Shown piece after piece: positions 1 through 10,823 of a stretch of DNA of 19,412 nt. The notes under the pieces are model-generated. The model worked only from the letters and a program-made list of their open reading frames with translations. It did no database searches and had not been told where the DNA came from. Numbering within the stretch: the stretch's first letter is position 1; each line of letters begins with the position of its first letter. The DNA is from Flavobacteriales bacterium (GTDB lineage Bacteria > Bacteroidota > Bacteroidia > Flavobacteriales_F > PHOS-HE28). The stretch lies in the NCBI GenBank assembly GCA_016713865.1, contig JADJOG010000048.1:1-19412 (forward strand), in the 5' to 3' direction. The position numbers and the translations under genes were made by a program.

Positions 1-535
1 GAAGACCGTGTGGTTTGCGGTCGGCCTCGCATCGGATGATGTCGGCCACGTTGATGTGGCGGTCGCCGTCGCGCATAAGGAATCACTAGTGTCTTGGGCG
101 CGCCAGCCTCCTTCGCCGTGCTAACCAATCGCTCCACCCGTGCGGGCAGCATCGCGCAGTTCGCGATGAAATGGCCGAGCGCCGCATCGAACTCCGAGGG
201 CTTGATGGGCTTCAGCAGGTAATCAGGCGCGCTGTGGCGTATGGCGCCCGGATGGCGTACTCGTCGTGGCTGGTGGTGAAGATCGCGCCAATTCACGACG
301 TGGAAGCGCATCGAGCATGGCGGAAGCCGTCCGTACCTTTCATCTGGATGCTCGAGGAGAAGACGAGGTCGGGCGCATGCTCGGTGATGGACCGAACGCC
401 TTCGGCACCGCTGGCGCATTCATCTAGAACGATCGCGGCATCGGTGAAGCGTTCGAGCTGCTTGCAGATAAGCTGCGGGAGTACGCGTCGTCATCGACGA
501 TGATCGCGGCGTACGAGGCCTGCTTCCGGGTTCAT
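1..535 (-). CDS. LytTR-family response regulator (3' end outside window, frameshifted)
   Basis: A DNA-binding response regulator of the LytR/AlgR type, expected to receive phosphate from the kinase encoded just upstream. With three or more one-base corrections the minus strand reads MNPEA..SYAAIIVDDDAYSR (about 477-535), giving the acidic pocket of a REC domain. It continues with QLICKQLERFTDAAIVLDEC and EHAPDLVF..IQMKGTDGF (about 325-375, where the phospho-acceptor Asp should sit but the bases are garbled). The REC domain ends in DYLLKPIKPSEFD (about 185-230), with the conserved Lys-Pro. After a linker, RDGDRHINVADIIRCEADR (about 10-80) matches the start of a LytTR DNA-binding domain, which runs off the window. 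The ATG at 535 lies close behind the kinase, so the two are probably co-transcribed. Family assignment is firm; exact residues are not, because of sequence errors. Confidence 0.85.
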
Positions 536-570
536 GCAAGCGACGCTCTTCAATGGCGCGCGCCGGTTCT

Positions 571-3284
571 TTACGTATCCATGCTCCAGGTCCGGATCCG
601 CGTCGGATGAGCCGTGCAGCACATGGTCGCATAGCGGTGCGAAGCGCGTATCGCGTTCCACCAATTGCGGCCGAAGCGTATGCACGATGCGCTTCACTTC
701 ATCAGGCCTGCTCTCTTCCATGGCCACGCATAGCATGGCAATCTCAGCGGCATTAACCAATGGTGGGGCTACATGTGGGTTAGGTCACGTCGTAGCCGCC
801 GATGCGCGCCCCGTGGTCGCCCGTGAGGCCTGCCGATGGCGCTGATGAGTTCAGCGGGCTTGGAAAGGCTTGCTCACGCATGCGTCCATGCCTGCATCGA
901 TGCAAAGCGATGAGTCGCTGGAGCAGCACGCTCGCGGTAAGGGCGATGATGGGTACATCGCGGCGCGCCGTGCTCAACTGCCCTGATGCGACGCGTGGCC
1001 GCCATGCCATCCAGTTCAGGCATCTGCATCCATTGATGAGCACAGGCGCGATATCGTCGTCCGCATCTTCTTCGATGCTACGCACCGCCTCTGTTCCTGT
1101 GCGCACCACGATACCTTCGGCATCCGGATAATAGCGGCGCAACATCTCCGGTGGTCACAAGCGCGTTCATCTCGTTGTCCTCCGCGACAGGGATGGTGTG
1201 TCCTGCCAGGCTTCCATTCGCGGCGTGCTTCAGCCTCCTCGCTCAGGGCATGCGCAGGTGCAGCCGCAACAGGCAACGGGAGATCGACAGTGAAGGTGGT
1301 GCCCTTGCCCACTTCGCTTTCGACGCCGATGCCGCCCTGATCGGGGTCAATCAAGCTCTTTCACGATGGTGAGGCCGAGTCCCATACCGCTGTAACGCCG
1401 CTGATGGCACAGGGCGACTTGCGTGAAGCGATGAAGATGCTTGTGAGCTTCTCTCCGGAATGCCGATGCCATTGTCGGAAACCACGATATGGCATCAGCC
1501 ATCGGCATGCACGCGATGCGCAGATGCGAGAATGCCGCCGTTGGTGAACTTGAGCGCGTTGCCCACGAGGTTGAGCAGGATCTTACTGCAGCAGACGCGC
1601 TATCGCCATGCACCCAGCGCGGCTTTATCGTCGTTGAACTCCAGTCGCAATTCATCGCGCCTTGCTCCTGCGCGCGGTGCCGCAGCATCTCTTCGCACAG
1701 GCTTGCCAGTGCGACGCAGGTCGAAATCAGTTCCTTCACTAATCGCAAGCGCCCCGCTTCGATACGGCTGAGTCGAGCACGTCGTTGATGACCACCCGGC
1801 AGGTTGTCGCCCGCTTAGCGGATGTTGTTCAGGTAGCGCGCGGTGCGCTCATCGCGAGTGTTCGTGCATGAGCAGGCCGGTGAAGCCCATGATGGCGTTG
1901 AGCGGCGTGCGGATCTCGTCAGCTCACGTTGGCGAGGAAGCGGTCTTTGGCGCGTTCGCTCTCCTCGACGCATTCGACTTCTGCCGCAGCACCTCCGCAT
2001 TCCCGCGCTGGGCTCTTCAGCGGTCTTTGCGCTTCATGCGGTAGCGCGAAGTAAAGAGCACGAGGTGCCGCCCGCTTGAGCGCGCCGCCGATGTACGCCG
2101 TGCGTTGCGCGCGCAGCCGATCTGCGGCAGCGGTTGCCTCAACTGCGCGGGCCTTCGACTCCGCCAGCTCTTTCTCCTTCTTCTCCGTCTCAGATCGTGT
2201 GGTGAGCTCCTTCAGCCAGCTTGGCATCGCGATCCTACGCTTCGGCAAATCATCGTGGGCCACATAGCGCTTCATCCATTTCATTGCCGAACGCGCATGC
2301 TGCCAGGCGTCTCATAGGCGAGTGCGAGCTCGTGCGCGCCGGAAGTCGCGCGATGCGTCCGACAGGCCCAGTGAATCGGCCAGATGATGGGCGTGCGGGT
2401 GCAGGGCCGCTTTCGCTTCCGTCGCCATTCCTGTTGTGCATGAGACCGAGCAGGATCGATGCATGGGCGAGTTCCGGCCTTTCGATCCAGCGCTATGAAG
2501 AGCTGAACGCTGCGTTGTGCACTCATCCTTTCGCCTTCGCCATATCGCCTTGGCACGCTTGGCGAGCTCGCCGAGGTTAGCGGATATAGCCCACTCCATA
2601 CTTAGCGGTCGCGCTTCGCCTGGGCCATATCATTAAGACTCTGGAAGTGATGCGCGGCTGATGCGTAGCGGTCAGGGAGCTGTTCATGTTTGGCCAGCGC
2701 GATATGCTCACGTATCATCGACGATGTGTCGCCGCGCGCACTATCAAGGTCAGGCGCTTCGCGGTAATAGGGCAGTGCGTCCGTGAAGCGCTGCATGTTG
2801 TCGTAGCAGGATCCGATGGCGAAGAGGCGCGATGAGCGGTGAGCGCCTTCGAGGGCATCGCTCTTCGATGCGCAGCACACGCATTAAACAGGCAAGGGCG
2901 GTATCGTGCTTCTGCTGCATCTGCAAGTTCGAGGCCGGCATTATGCAATGCGGCGGCGTGGTTGCTTGAATCGCCCAGTTCGGGTAGGCCGCCAGTGATG
3001 CTCCAGAGGCCACATTCGCCGAGTCGAACGGGCTGTTGCGCGTGAAGGCGTAACCGAGATAACCAAGGAAGCAGGCTAGCGCCGCCCTTGAATCCGAACG
3101 GCGCAAAGCGACAAGCGACTCCGCGCCCTTGGCGATGCACCTGGAGCTTCGTTGGCCAATCACATCGCTTGCGCATCCGCCTCTATCACACGCGCGCTGT
3201 CGGACGAGCGTTTGGCCTTGGGAGAAGGGGGCGAACCGCGACTGCGAAAGAGATGAACAGGGCGCGCATGGGTGCGAAGGTCAT
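571..3284 (-). CDS. TPR-containing hybrid sensor histidine kinase (HisKA-HATPase-REC-Hpt), many frameshifts
   Basis: A membrane sensor kinase read across about ten frameshifts. From the ATG at 3284 there is a signal peptide (MRALFISFAVAV), then TPR repeats at about 2300-3100 (for example FAIGSCYDNMQRFTDALPYY). A Lys/Glu/Ala-rich coiled coil follows at about 2110-2215, then a degraded membrane segment ending in LVLFTSRYRMKRKDR (about 2030-2070). The HisKA region reads AKDRFLANVS, a disrupted His codon, then EIRTPLNAIMGF (about 1880-1950). HATPase boxes are KILLNLVGNALKFT (about 1540-1584), VVSDNGIGIPE (about 1457-1485) and GMGLGLTIVKEL (about 1352-1390). A REC domain (about 840-1190) and an Hpt-like end with VHTLRPQL (about 662-690) follow. 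The likely design is a periplasmic TPR sensor, a cytoplasmic kinase and an internal phosphorelay. The end is uncertain: one frame gives TAA at 571, another runs into the regulator. Confidence 0.85.
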
Positions 3285-3456
3285 TGTTCCGCTTGGCTCG
3301 TTGCGCGCCGTTCGCTCATCGTGGCCATTCGATCATTCACGGCTGCCTCCGGTCCATGGCTTGATGCGCTGCCGTTGGGTAATCACAATTCCGTTGGCTC
3401 ATTAAGGCTCGACCTGAGGGTGGAGAAGGCGTTCAACTTGCAGCAACAAACGCCGC

Positions 3457-5718
3457 ATGACACGCATCGGACCCACGACTGCCGGACTTCTTCCGCTTGA
3501 ATGCGCTGGAGCTCCTGGCCGTGCTGCTCCTCTCCTTGGCTTTGTCCTTCTCTTCAGTCTTGAGCGCGAATGCGCAAGGCAACGGGGGAATCAGCAATCC
3601 AGCGCCGCACGCGAGCGCGCTGCTTGATCTCACGAGTGCCGACAAGGGGCTTGCTGATGACGCGCATGACCACCGCGCAACGCTCCGGCAACCAGCCCCG
3701 GCTACCGGCTTGGTTGTGTTCGATACCACGACGAACAGCTTCTGGTATTTCGATGGAACGTTGGGTGCCGCTCGCAACCGGCGGCGGATTCAGGTTGGAC
3801 CACCACCGGCACGGCACAAGCGTTGCATCCGAACTTCATCGGCACCACGGACAACATTCCACTCAGCCTTCGGGTGAACAATGAGCACGCAGGTCGGATA
3901 GACCCGTGTCAATCGGAAACTGTCACTGGGTCATCGCGCCGGGAAGTCGATCGCCACCGGGCGTGCGAAATGTGATGGTGGGCGATTCTGCGGGCGGCTC
4001 CATCACCACAGGCATGTTCAACACGGCGCTTGGCGACAATGCCGGGCAGAGCACGACAACAGCGCTTGGAACACGCTCGTCGGCGAACAAGCTGGCCGGA
4101 ATTTGGGAATCGGACAGGTCAATGTATATGTGGGCGCATATGCTGGCCGATTCAGCACGAACGCCGTGGCCAACACGGCAGTAGGCACAGGCGCGCTGGA
4201 GCTGCTGGCGCTTCGAGCGGCTATGCCACTTTCCTCGGGTACTACGCCGGCGGACAAGTGACCACTGGAAGCGCGAACACCATGATCGGCAGCTGGTCGG
4301 GGTACGGAACTGTTGGTGGCAGCCTGAACACCTACGGGAACCGAAAGTGGTCAAACGGCCAACGGCAACCAGAACACCTACAACGGATATCAAGCAGGGC
4401 AGAACAGCGCGACAGGCAGCGACAACGTGTTCGTGGGCTATCGATCGGGCCGCTCCACCACGACCAATAGCAACACGCTCATAGGTGCACACAGTGGCTG
4501 GCAGAACAGCACGGGCACGCTCAACACGTTCGTGGGCACGTCGAGCGGAGCGGGCAACACCACCGGCAGCGAGAATACTTTCCTGGGCACAGCGGCTATC
4601 TCCGCGAACACCGACGGTGCATGCCAACACATACGTAGGCCGGAGCGCGGGCCGCCTGAATACCAGCGGAAGCTGGAACACGTGATCGGTCGGAATGCGG
4701 CTTAAACAGCACCACTGCTTGGGACAACACCATCATTGGCGGCGAGGCGGGACTGAACAACTCCACTGGTGCGCAGAACACCTTCATCGGCCGTAGCGCT
4801 GGGCGGGCGAATACGACTGGCGGCTTCAATACCTTCGTTGGGCTCGCATCAGGCTTGGGCAATACCACCGGCGCGCAGAACACAGCCCTCGGCGCCGAGG
4901 CCGGTTGGCTGAACACTACGGGCAGCCTCAACACCTTCGTCGGTCGCAACGCTGGTAGGGCGAACTCCACTGGTTCCGACAACACCTTCATCGGCGCCAC
5001 AGCGGGTATGAGCAATACTGCCGGTCAGCAGAACACTTTCGTTGGCCGTAATGCGGGCGGAAGCAACACAACGGGGCAACAGAACACGCTCTTGGGCTAC
5101 AACGTGGCCGCTGTGCTCTCAACGGGCAGTGGCAATACGATGCTCGGCCATCGGGCGGCATGGGGCGTATCAACCGGCGCCAATAACACCTGTGTGGGGT
5201 TGAGCGCGGGCTACAATGTGGGCGCGGGCACCAACAACACCTTCGTGGGCTACAATGCGGGCTTCTCCGCAGCAGGGCTGACCAATGCAGCGGCCATTGG
5301 AGCCAATGCGATGGTGATGCAGAGCAACAGCTTGGTGCTTGGCGGTACTGGGTTGAATGCCGTGAAGGTGGGCATAGGCGTCACCGCGCCGCAGGCGGAG
5401 CTTGAGGTGAATGGCTTCACCATGCTCGGCAGCAATGCCCCGGAAAGTGAAGATGCTGAAGCTGGCAACGACCACACCGGACAGTGATGGCGGACTGAAC
5501 AGCGTGGCTCGGGGCTCACAGCGGGCAAGATCATCGGTGTGCAGATGCTGATTGAATTCTCGCCGGGCAATTGGATCTCGAACGGATATCAAGCAGGCTT
5601 CGGGATGAACTGCCAGTACATGGTGCAGGCTGGTACGATCACGTTGCTCAACGTCGCCGGACAGTCCTTCAATATCCTCTCGAAGCCTGCGAAGCTGCTC
5701 ATCACCTACGAAGAATGA
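3457..5718 (+). CDS. Secreted beta-roll repeat protein (YadA-head-like), frameshifted
   Basis: A large secreted, probably surface-exposed protein of about 745 residues, read across at least eight frameshifts between about 3650 and 5520. The hydrophobic leader LLAVLLLSLALSFSSVLSA precedes NAQGNGGISNP. A short head contains PATGLVVFDTTTNSFWYFDG, a motif common in Bacteroidota surface proteins, and IPLSLRVNNEHAG. From about 3910 to 5330 there are some 27 copies of a 17-residue unit of the form NTFVGRNAGRANSTGSD, a left-handed beta-roll pattern like YadA heads. The C-terminus has VGIGVTAPQAELEVNGF, typical of tail-fibre-like stalks, then a globular end (KIIGVQMLIEFSPGNWISNG) and KLLITYEE before TGA. 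No T9SS sorting domain or membrane anchor is visible. The start is unsure: ATG 3457 needs a frameshift, TTG 3497 is in frame with the leader. The stop overlaps the next start. Confidence 0.8.
3910..5330 (+). repeat. 51-bp-period tandem coding repeats (17-residue beta-roll units)
   Basis: Degenerate in-frame tandem repeats with a usual period of 51 bases, each coding for NTxxGxxAGxxxxTGxx. The conserved DNA core is aacaccttcgtsgg, seen for example near 4930, 4981 and 5032. I count about 27 units when frameshifts are repaired. They differ at many codons, so this is an old protein repeat rather than a recent expansion. The same repetition creates long antisense open frames that are not genes. 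Confidence 0.85.
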
Positions 5719-7259
5719 TGCGCACGGCTTGCATCCTCCTCGCATGCGCTTCAACATTGGCTCATGCGCAATTGCTCACCAACAATGGCGCATCCACTAC
5801 CAAACGGGCAGCGCCCAGCTCACGGCGAAGGGTGAGGTGTTGATCAACGCAGGAGCGACAATCACCAACAGCGGCATCATCGACTTCAGCGGCGATTGGA
5901 CCAACAACAGCGGCGGCGGTTGTTTTGGCATTAGCGAGGGCACAGTGTTCGCTGAACGGCACTGCAAATCATCGGCGGAGGCGCGCCCACGCAGTTCGAC
6001 CACTTGCAGCTGCTGGGCACAAGCGTGCTGCTTGAACAGGATCAGCTCGTGGGCGGCGGCGCTTCAACATCGCGCACCGGCGTGCTCGCTTTGCACGATG
6101 CGCTCCTTCACCTGAACAGCCAGCGCCTCACGTTCACCAACCCAGCGCCTTCGGCCATCACGCGAGATGCGGGCATGCTCATCAGCGAGACCGATGCGCT
6201 CGCAGGCTATGGACGTGTCGATTGGCGCATCGGCGCATCGGCGCCCGCCAATTACGTGGTGCCCTTCGGCAATGCGGTCACCGGCCACTACCTGCCGCTC
6301 ACCATGGCCATTGCGACCTCGGGCGCCGGCGCGAATGGCGCGTTGTCCTTCGCCACCACCCCACCGATCCGGTGGCCTCGCCGAACAACCCGTCCGCTGC
6401 CAACAGGTCTGCCTTCGCTCGTTGACATGGTGGGTTTCGAGAACGCGTCGAATGTGTGGGATGCGGCTACTGGATCATCGAGCCGAGCGGTTACAGCACG
6501 GCACCTTCCGCAGCGCTCACCTTCACCTATCGCGACAGCGAATGGAACAGCGGCACCAATACCATCAGCGAGGCATTGCTGCAGGCACAGCGCTTCAACG
6601 GAGCCACGTGGTCGCAGCCGCCGAACGGTAATGGCCAATACCGCGCTGAACACCGTGACCACCGCGCTCACGATTGAATACGCCTCCATCTGGGCCTTGG
6701 TGCAGAGCTTCACTCCGCTGCCCGTCGAACTGCTCGACTTCGATGCGAAGGCCGAAGGAAGGAAGGTGCGCTGCATGGGATCACGGCATCGGAACTGAAC
6801 AACGATTACGTCACGGTAGAGCGCAGCGCGGATGGAGAAGACTTCCACGACATCGGCTTGGTGCAGGGCGCGGGCACAACACAGGTGATGCAGCACTACG
6901 CGCTGTTGGATGAAGCGCCTTTGCCAGGGCTTGCCTACTACCGCTTGCGACAAACGGACTTCGATGGCAGCGAGACGTGGAGCCGCATCGTAGCGGTGCT
7001 CATGCCCATCGGCGAGGAAGCATCGCCATTGGTGCTCTGGCCAAACCCGGCTACCGATGCGCTCAGCATCGCGGGGCTGCTCCCCGACGAGCATCTCGTG
7101 ATCCTCGATGCGGCGGGTCGCGTGGTGCTCGATGCTGGAGTTGCCAATGATGCGCGCGCGACCATCGACCTCAGGGCGTTGTCGGAAGGCGCCTACTTCC
7201 TGCGCGTCGGCAACCGTGCGCAAGAGCGCACCGCCCGTTTCATCCGCACCACACGTTAG
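5715..7259 (+). CDS. Secreted T9SS type A sorting-domain protein, frameshifted
   Basis: A secreted protein of about 515 residues whose ATG overlaps the TGA of the beta-roll gene (ATGA at 5715-5718), indicating translational coupling. It has a signal peptide (MMRTACILLACASTLAHAQ). A strand-rich body follows, with QLTAKGEVLINAGATITNSG, HLQLLGTSVLLEQDQLV and GRVDWRIGASAPANYVVPFG. The linker LPVELLDFDAKAEG..ASELNNDYVTVERSADG (about 6720-6840) is a fibronectin-like module that often precedes T9SS tails. The C-terminal domain begins LVLWPNPATDALSIAG at about 7030 and ends in GAYFLRVGNRAQERTARFIR. About seven frameshifts (near 5805, 5945, 6360, 6465, 6630 and 6770, among others) interrupt it. The T9SS tail predicts export across the outer membrane with release or attachment at the surface. 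The passenger function is unknown. Confidence 0.85.
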
Positions 7260-7261
7260 CA

Positions 7262-7982
7262 ATGCGCCTCATCATCACGGTCCTCTTCTCGCTTCCGATG
7301 ATGGCCTCATCGCAAACAATCATCTATGGCTGGCCAGAGCTCGGCATGGAGCCTTGCGCGGAATGGATCGGCTGCGATAATGGCTGCTCCGGTTGCAACT
7401 CGCCGCTCGGCGGCACCTGCGCTCTTCGGCGCCGCTGCGGCCTGGTTCGATGTGGATGCCTGTCCGCATGCGACGCCCGGTGGCGACAACATTGTGCACA
7501 CCACGGGCTGGGGCGCGCAACCCAATGCGGCCATGATCGTGTTCAGCATATTCGCGATGCACGCGCTGCAAGTGGACAGCATCATCATCACGCACCACGG
7601 CGCAGCAGATGGCAGCGAACGCCTCCGCGTGCGCTATGGCATCAATGCGGTCTTGCCCGAAACGGTGATCCACGATGCGGCCATCGCGCCGGGCGAGCAG
7701 CGCACGGTGATCACCGGACTTGATTGCATCGTGGCGATTGAAGGCGCGGCCTTCGGCACCGCACAACTCCTGCAGGCCTACGAAGGCGGCGATGGCTGGT
7801 GGCTCGATGAAGTGCGCATCGTCACGAGCGATTGCATGGCGATGCATGTGCAGCAACTGGAATCGGCGCTGCCGTTGCGCGCACGACCTGTCTTCGACTT
7901 GCTTGGCAGGCCCATTGCGCGCCATGCGGCGCAGGGGATCTACCTCGATGCGCAAGGGCGGCGCGTGATGGTGATGGAGTGA
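7262..7982 (+). CDS. Small secreted protein with degenerate T9SS-like C-terminus, one frameshift
   Basis: A secreted protein of about 240 residues starting 2 bp after the previous stop, so probably the third gene of the same operon. The leader MRLIITVLFSLPMMASSQ precedes IIYGWPELGMEP and a Cys-rich patch (CAEWIGCDNGCSGCNSP). One frameshift near 7405-7420 separates this from ALFGAAAAWFDVDACPHATP and the rest. The middle has alternating strands (VDSIIITHHGAADGSERLRV, WWLDEVRIVTSDC). The end, VFDLLGRPIARHAAQGIYLD followed by AQGRRVMVME, resembles the last strands of a type A sorting domain, though the 'WPNP' start is missing. Function is unknown; I do not recognise the central domain. Confidence 0.75.
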
Positions 7983-7985
7983 GTT

Positions 7986-8723
7986 TCACCAGCTGCCACC
8001 CGCACCACCACCACCGAAGCTGCCACCGCCGAACCCTCCAAAGCCGCCGGCGCCACCACCGCCTCCGCCTGCTCCTCCAAATCCGCCGATGAATGCGCTT
8101 CCGCCTTCTTCGCCGCCAAGCGTGGGTTCCATGTAGCGCAGGATGGAGAAGACAGCCACCAGGTCGGACTTGCGCGGCGATGCATTCTTCAGCTCCTCGC
8201 GGGTGTCATCGTCCAACAGCACGATGCAGCTCCACAACTCATGCACATGCGGCATTGATCGCTCCCAACCGCCTTCGAGCCTGCAGCCGATGTCTTTCTG
8301 AACGGTGAAAATGAGATCGCGTACGCGACGGCAGGCCTTGACCCCTTGCGCGGTGCGTAGATGCCGTGTGCGCAACAGGCCAGCTGCTTTCAGGTCGGTG
8401 TACATCTGCTCGTGCTTGAAGTCCTCGAAGTCATCGATCTCCTGCTCGATCGTCCGTCGCAATTCGACCAGATGAACAGGCCGGTCGGCGGGCACCAGTT
8501 GCCACACGAATCTCTCGGCTTGCCGGTTGGCGGCTGGCTCAATGCCGCGCGAGAGGAACAAGCGCTTCATCAATCGTGGACGTGAACGGCCGACCGCCAC
8601 ATCCTCATAATGCAGTTTCAGCGAACCGGTGAAGCACAAGTGCTGGAGCGTGTGGTACAGCATGGTCTCGCCCGATGAGAGGATCGGGTAGCGCAGGTAC
8701 ACGTAGGCCTGGGGGGTGAGCAT
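7986..8723 (-). CDS. Hypothetical protein with glycine-rich C-terminal tail
   Basis: A protein of about 245 residues, intact, convergent with the preceding operon with only 3 bp between stops. ATG at 8723 gives MLTPQAYVYLRYPILSSGE; the open frame also allows a TTG start at 8762. Two helical modules are visible (ETMLYHTLQHLCFTGSLKL and TIEQEIDDFEDFKHEQMYTD, the latter followed by LKAAGLLR). Such short helix-helix-'LxxxGxL' units recall the TIGR04222/DUF2207 type of protein. The last 40 residues are almost all Gly, Ala and Phe and end GGGSFGGGGAGGSW, a tail seen in those families and in TPM-domain proteins. No transmembrane segment or signal peptide is seen. Function unknown; the family resemblance is weak. 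Confidence 0.75.
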   Translation of the reverse strand: MLTPQAYVYLRYPILSSGETMLYHTLQHLCFTGSLKLHYEDVAVGRSRPRLMKRLFLSRGIEPAANRQAERFVWQLVPADRPVHLVELRRTIEQEIDDFEDFKHEQMYTDLKAAGLLRTRHLRTAQGVKACRRVRDLIFTVQKDIGCRLEGGWERSMPHVHELWSCIVLLDDDTREELKNASPRKSDLVAVFSILRYMEPTLGGEEGGSAFIGGFGGAGGGGGGAGGFGGFGGGSFGGGGAGGSW

Positions 8724-8873
8724 GAGGTCTGCGGTGAAGTTCGGTACTAAGCCTTCACGCAATCCAGATCGTATCCTGTTGCTCTTGGGCTCAATTGGCC
8801 AGCTGCACTAACGAAAGTTCTATTGCGCTCCGGCTCCCGGCGCGGTTGCTTGGCACCCTGAACCCACAGCCCC

Positions 8874-10599
8874 ATGAAACGACTCTTCGCCTTCCTGCTG
8901 CCCGCTGCTTTCGCATCGCCGTTTGCAACGGCCCAGACACCTGCACCCGCCCAGATCTTCGGTACCAACGGCTGCGCGGACATCGCATTCCCCATAACGG
9001 CAGCAGCGGCCTTCAAGAGCCACGCGCTGCAAGCTGATGGCAAGCTCTTGCTCGCAGGCTGGGGTGGAAATGGCTTTCCCTACGACGCACTCATGGCGCG
9101 GATCGACATGGCCTGCGGTGCGCTCGACCCCACCTTCGGACAGAACGGTGTGCTCGTGCATCACTTCGAGCAGCGCACCATCTGCAGCAGCATCGCGGTG
9201 CAAGCCGATGGAAAGATCGTGGGCGGTGGCGTGATCGCGGCCAGCAATGCCAGCTCCGGTCAATTCCCCGGCGTGTGGCGCTACAACTCGGATGGTTCAG
9301 TGGACGATACCTTCAACGGGACAGGTTACAACAACACTGGCTTCTCCACGGGCTCGGCCACCGGCAAGGCGGAGGAAGTCTTCATCGATGCGGAAGGCCG
9401 GATCCTTGCCGCCATCATCGGCAATGCGCAGTTGGGGGTGTTTCGCTACGCGACCGACGGAGTTCTTGATACCAGTTATTCGGCGGACGGTCGCGCGGAG
9501 ATGCCCGTGGGCTACACACCATTCAACGAGGACCTCGGTGCGGTGATGGATGCAGATGGTTCGGTTACGGTTGCCGCCTTGGTTGGCACGAGCGCATTCG
9601 ATCCCTACTTCATGGCACTCGCGCGTTTCCTGCCCGATGGTGATCCCGACCCGGATTTCGGAACCAACGGACTCGCGTTGCATCCCGCCCTCACCACCAG
9701 CACGCTCGGCGGACCTGATGGTTTCAAGGATTGGAGCATGGTGCGCCGTCCCGGTGGTGGCTTCCTCGTGGGCTATGGCGCGCACAACGGCGATACACGT
9801 CCGAGTGTTGCCGCATTCAACGAGGATGGCTCCATCGACCTCACCTACGCTGCAGATGGAATCTTCCAGGTCACAGGTAGTAATCCTGTAGGCAGTGGGC
9901 TGTGGATGGATGATGATGGAAGCGTCCTGCTTTTCCACCGGCTCAGCAACATCACCAATGGACAGGGCGCGATCTTGAGGTTGACTCCCAGCGGACAGCC
10001 TGATGCGGGCTTCGGCACCAATGGTGTGCTGCAATCATCGTTCACCAACCGCAGTTTCGTGCACGGCTTCCGCCTCAGTGGCGGGGGACCTCATCGCTTA
10101 CGGCGCGAACAACAACAATGGCAACGGCTCGGTGTTCCGCTTCAGCCTGGATGCGGAAGCGAATGCGTTGCCCGTGATCTCTTTTGACTTTCCGGACCTC
10201 ACTGTGAGCGGTGGCGGGAGTATTCAATGGTTCCTGGATGGTACACCGATCAGCGGCGCAACGGCGAGCACCCACACCCCCGCGCAGAACGGCACCTACA
10301 CCGTTGAGATGAACTCCTTCGGCTGCATCAACACATCACCGCCCTTCCAGTTCCTGAGCACGGGCATCGCCGATGCACAGAACGCAAGCATCACCTTCCG
10401 GCAGGATCTGGCTGCTGGTGTGCTCTTCATCCAGAACAGTGCGGCCGCTACCGACTGGCTGCTCGTGGATGCGAGTGGTCGCGCATTGCGCAATGGGATC
10501 TTGCGCTCAGGCGCGAACGAGGTTTCGACAACCGACTTGCGCAGCGGCTTGTACCTGTTGCGTTGCGGAGACATGGTGCATCGTTTCGTAATGCCGTAA
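8874..10599 (+). CDS. Delta-60 repeat beta-propeller-like protein with T9SS sorting domain, one frameshift
   Basis: A secreted protein of about 575 residues. Signal peptide MKRLFAFLLPAAFASPFATA. Six or so delta-60 repeats follow, each pairing a strand such as AVQADGKIVGGG with an 'LDPTFGxNG' turn: GALDPTFGQNGVLV (about 9120), DPDPDFGTNGLAL (about 9645) and QPDAGFGTNGVLQ (about 9995). Next is an Ig/PKD-like strand module (IQWFLDGTPISGATASTHTP and GTYTVEMNSFGCI, about 10225-10330). The T9SS tail ends LLVDASGRALRNGIL..TTDLRSGLYLLRCGD. The reading frame breaks only at the run of five G at 10083-10087; removing one G joins LSGG to DLIAYGANNNNG. Probably surface-attached or secreted; ligand or role unknown. 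Confidence 0.88.
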
Positions 10600-10617
10600 A
10601 ATGCTTGTAAGAACGAA

Positions 10618-10644
10618 CAGGCCCGCTTCACAAGAGCGGGCCTG
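10618..10644 (+). terminator. Hairpin after the delta-60 protein gene
   Basis: A perfect 10-bp inverted repeat, caggcccgct and agcgggcctg, with a 7-base loop (tcacaag), 18 bases past the stop at 10599. It is GC-rich and followed by cttgcatt rather than a clean T run, so it is a plausible but not classical intrinsic terminator. It would also serve the convergent gene ending at 10824 only weakly, as that lies 180 bases away. Confidence 0.7.
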
Positions 10645-10823
10645 CTTGCATTCGGGCTCTTGCGTCGAGGCTTCTGTCGACGTTTAGTCGCCACAGGTAC
10701 GATGTGATGTCGAATTGGCCGGCTCAATCGCTGCGGCTTTCCTCGATAGCTCGGGAAGCACCCAGTTATCGAATGAGTTGAGATGCATTGCCCACCAGGC
10801 TCATCGGTACGATCATCGCGGCA

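Noticed and set aside
3285..3456. Bacteroidota-type promoter (TTTG and TAnnTTTG) between the kinase and surface operon
   Set aside because: No pair of boxes with proper spacing could be found by eye on either strand; errors in this stretch may hide it.
4596..5015. Repetitive minus-strand open frame (VVFxxPALRPTKV-type repeats)
   Set aside because: A by-product of the 51-bp coding repeat read backwards; the forward frame gives the beta-roll consensus.
3910..5330. Tandem repeat considered as a CRISPR array or minisatellite
   Set aside because: Units are in frame, have no unique spacers between identical repeats and encode a regular protein motif.
6288..7262. 324-residue minus-strand open frame opposite the T9SS protein gene
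   Set aside because: No recognisable domain; the plus strand carries a signal peptide, linker and sorting domain across the same bases.
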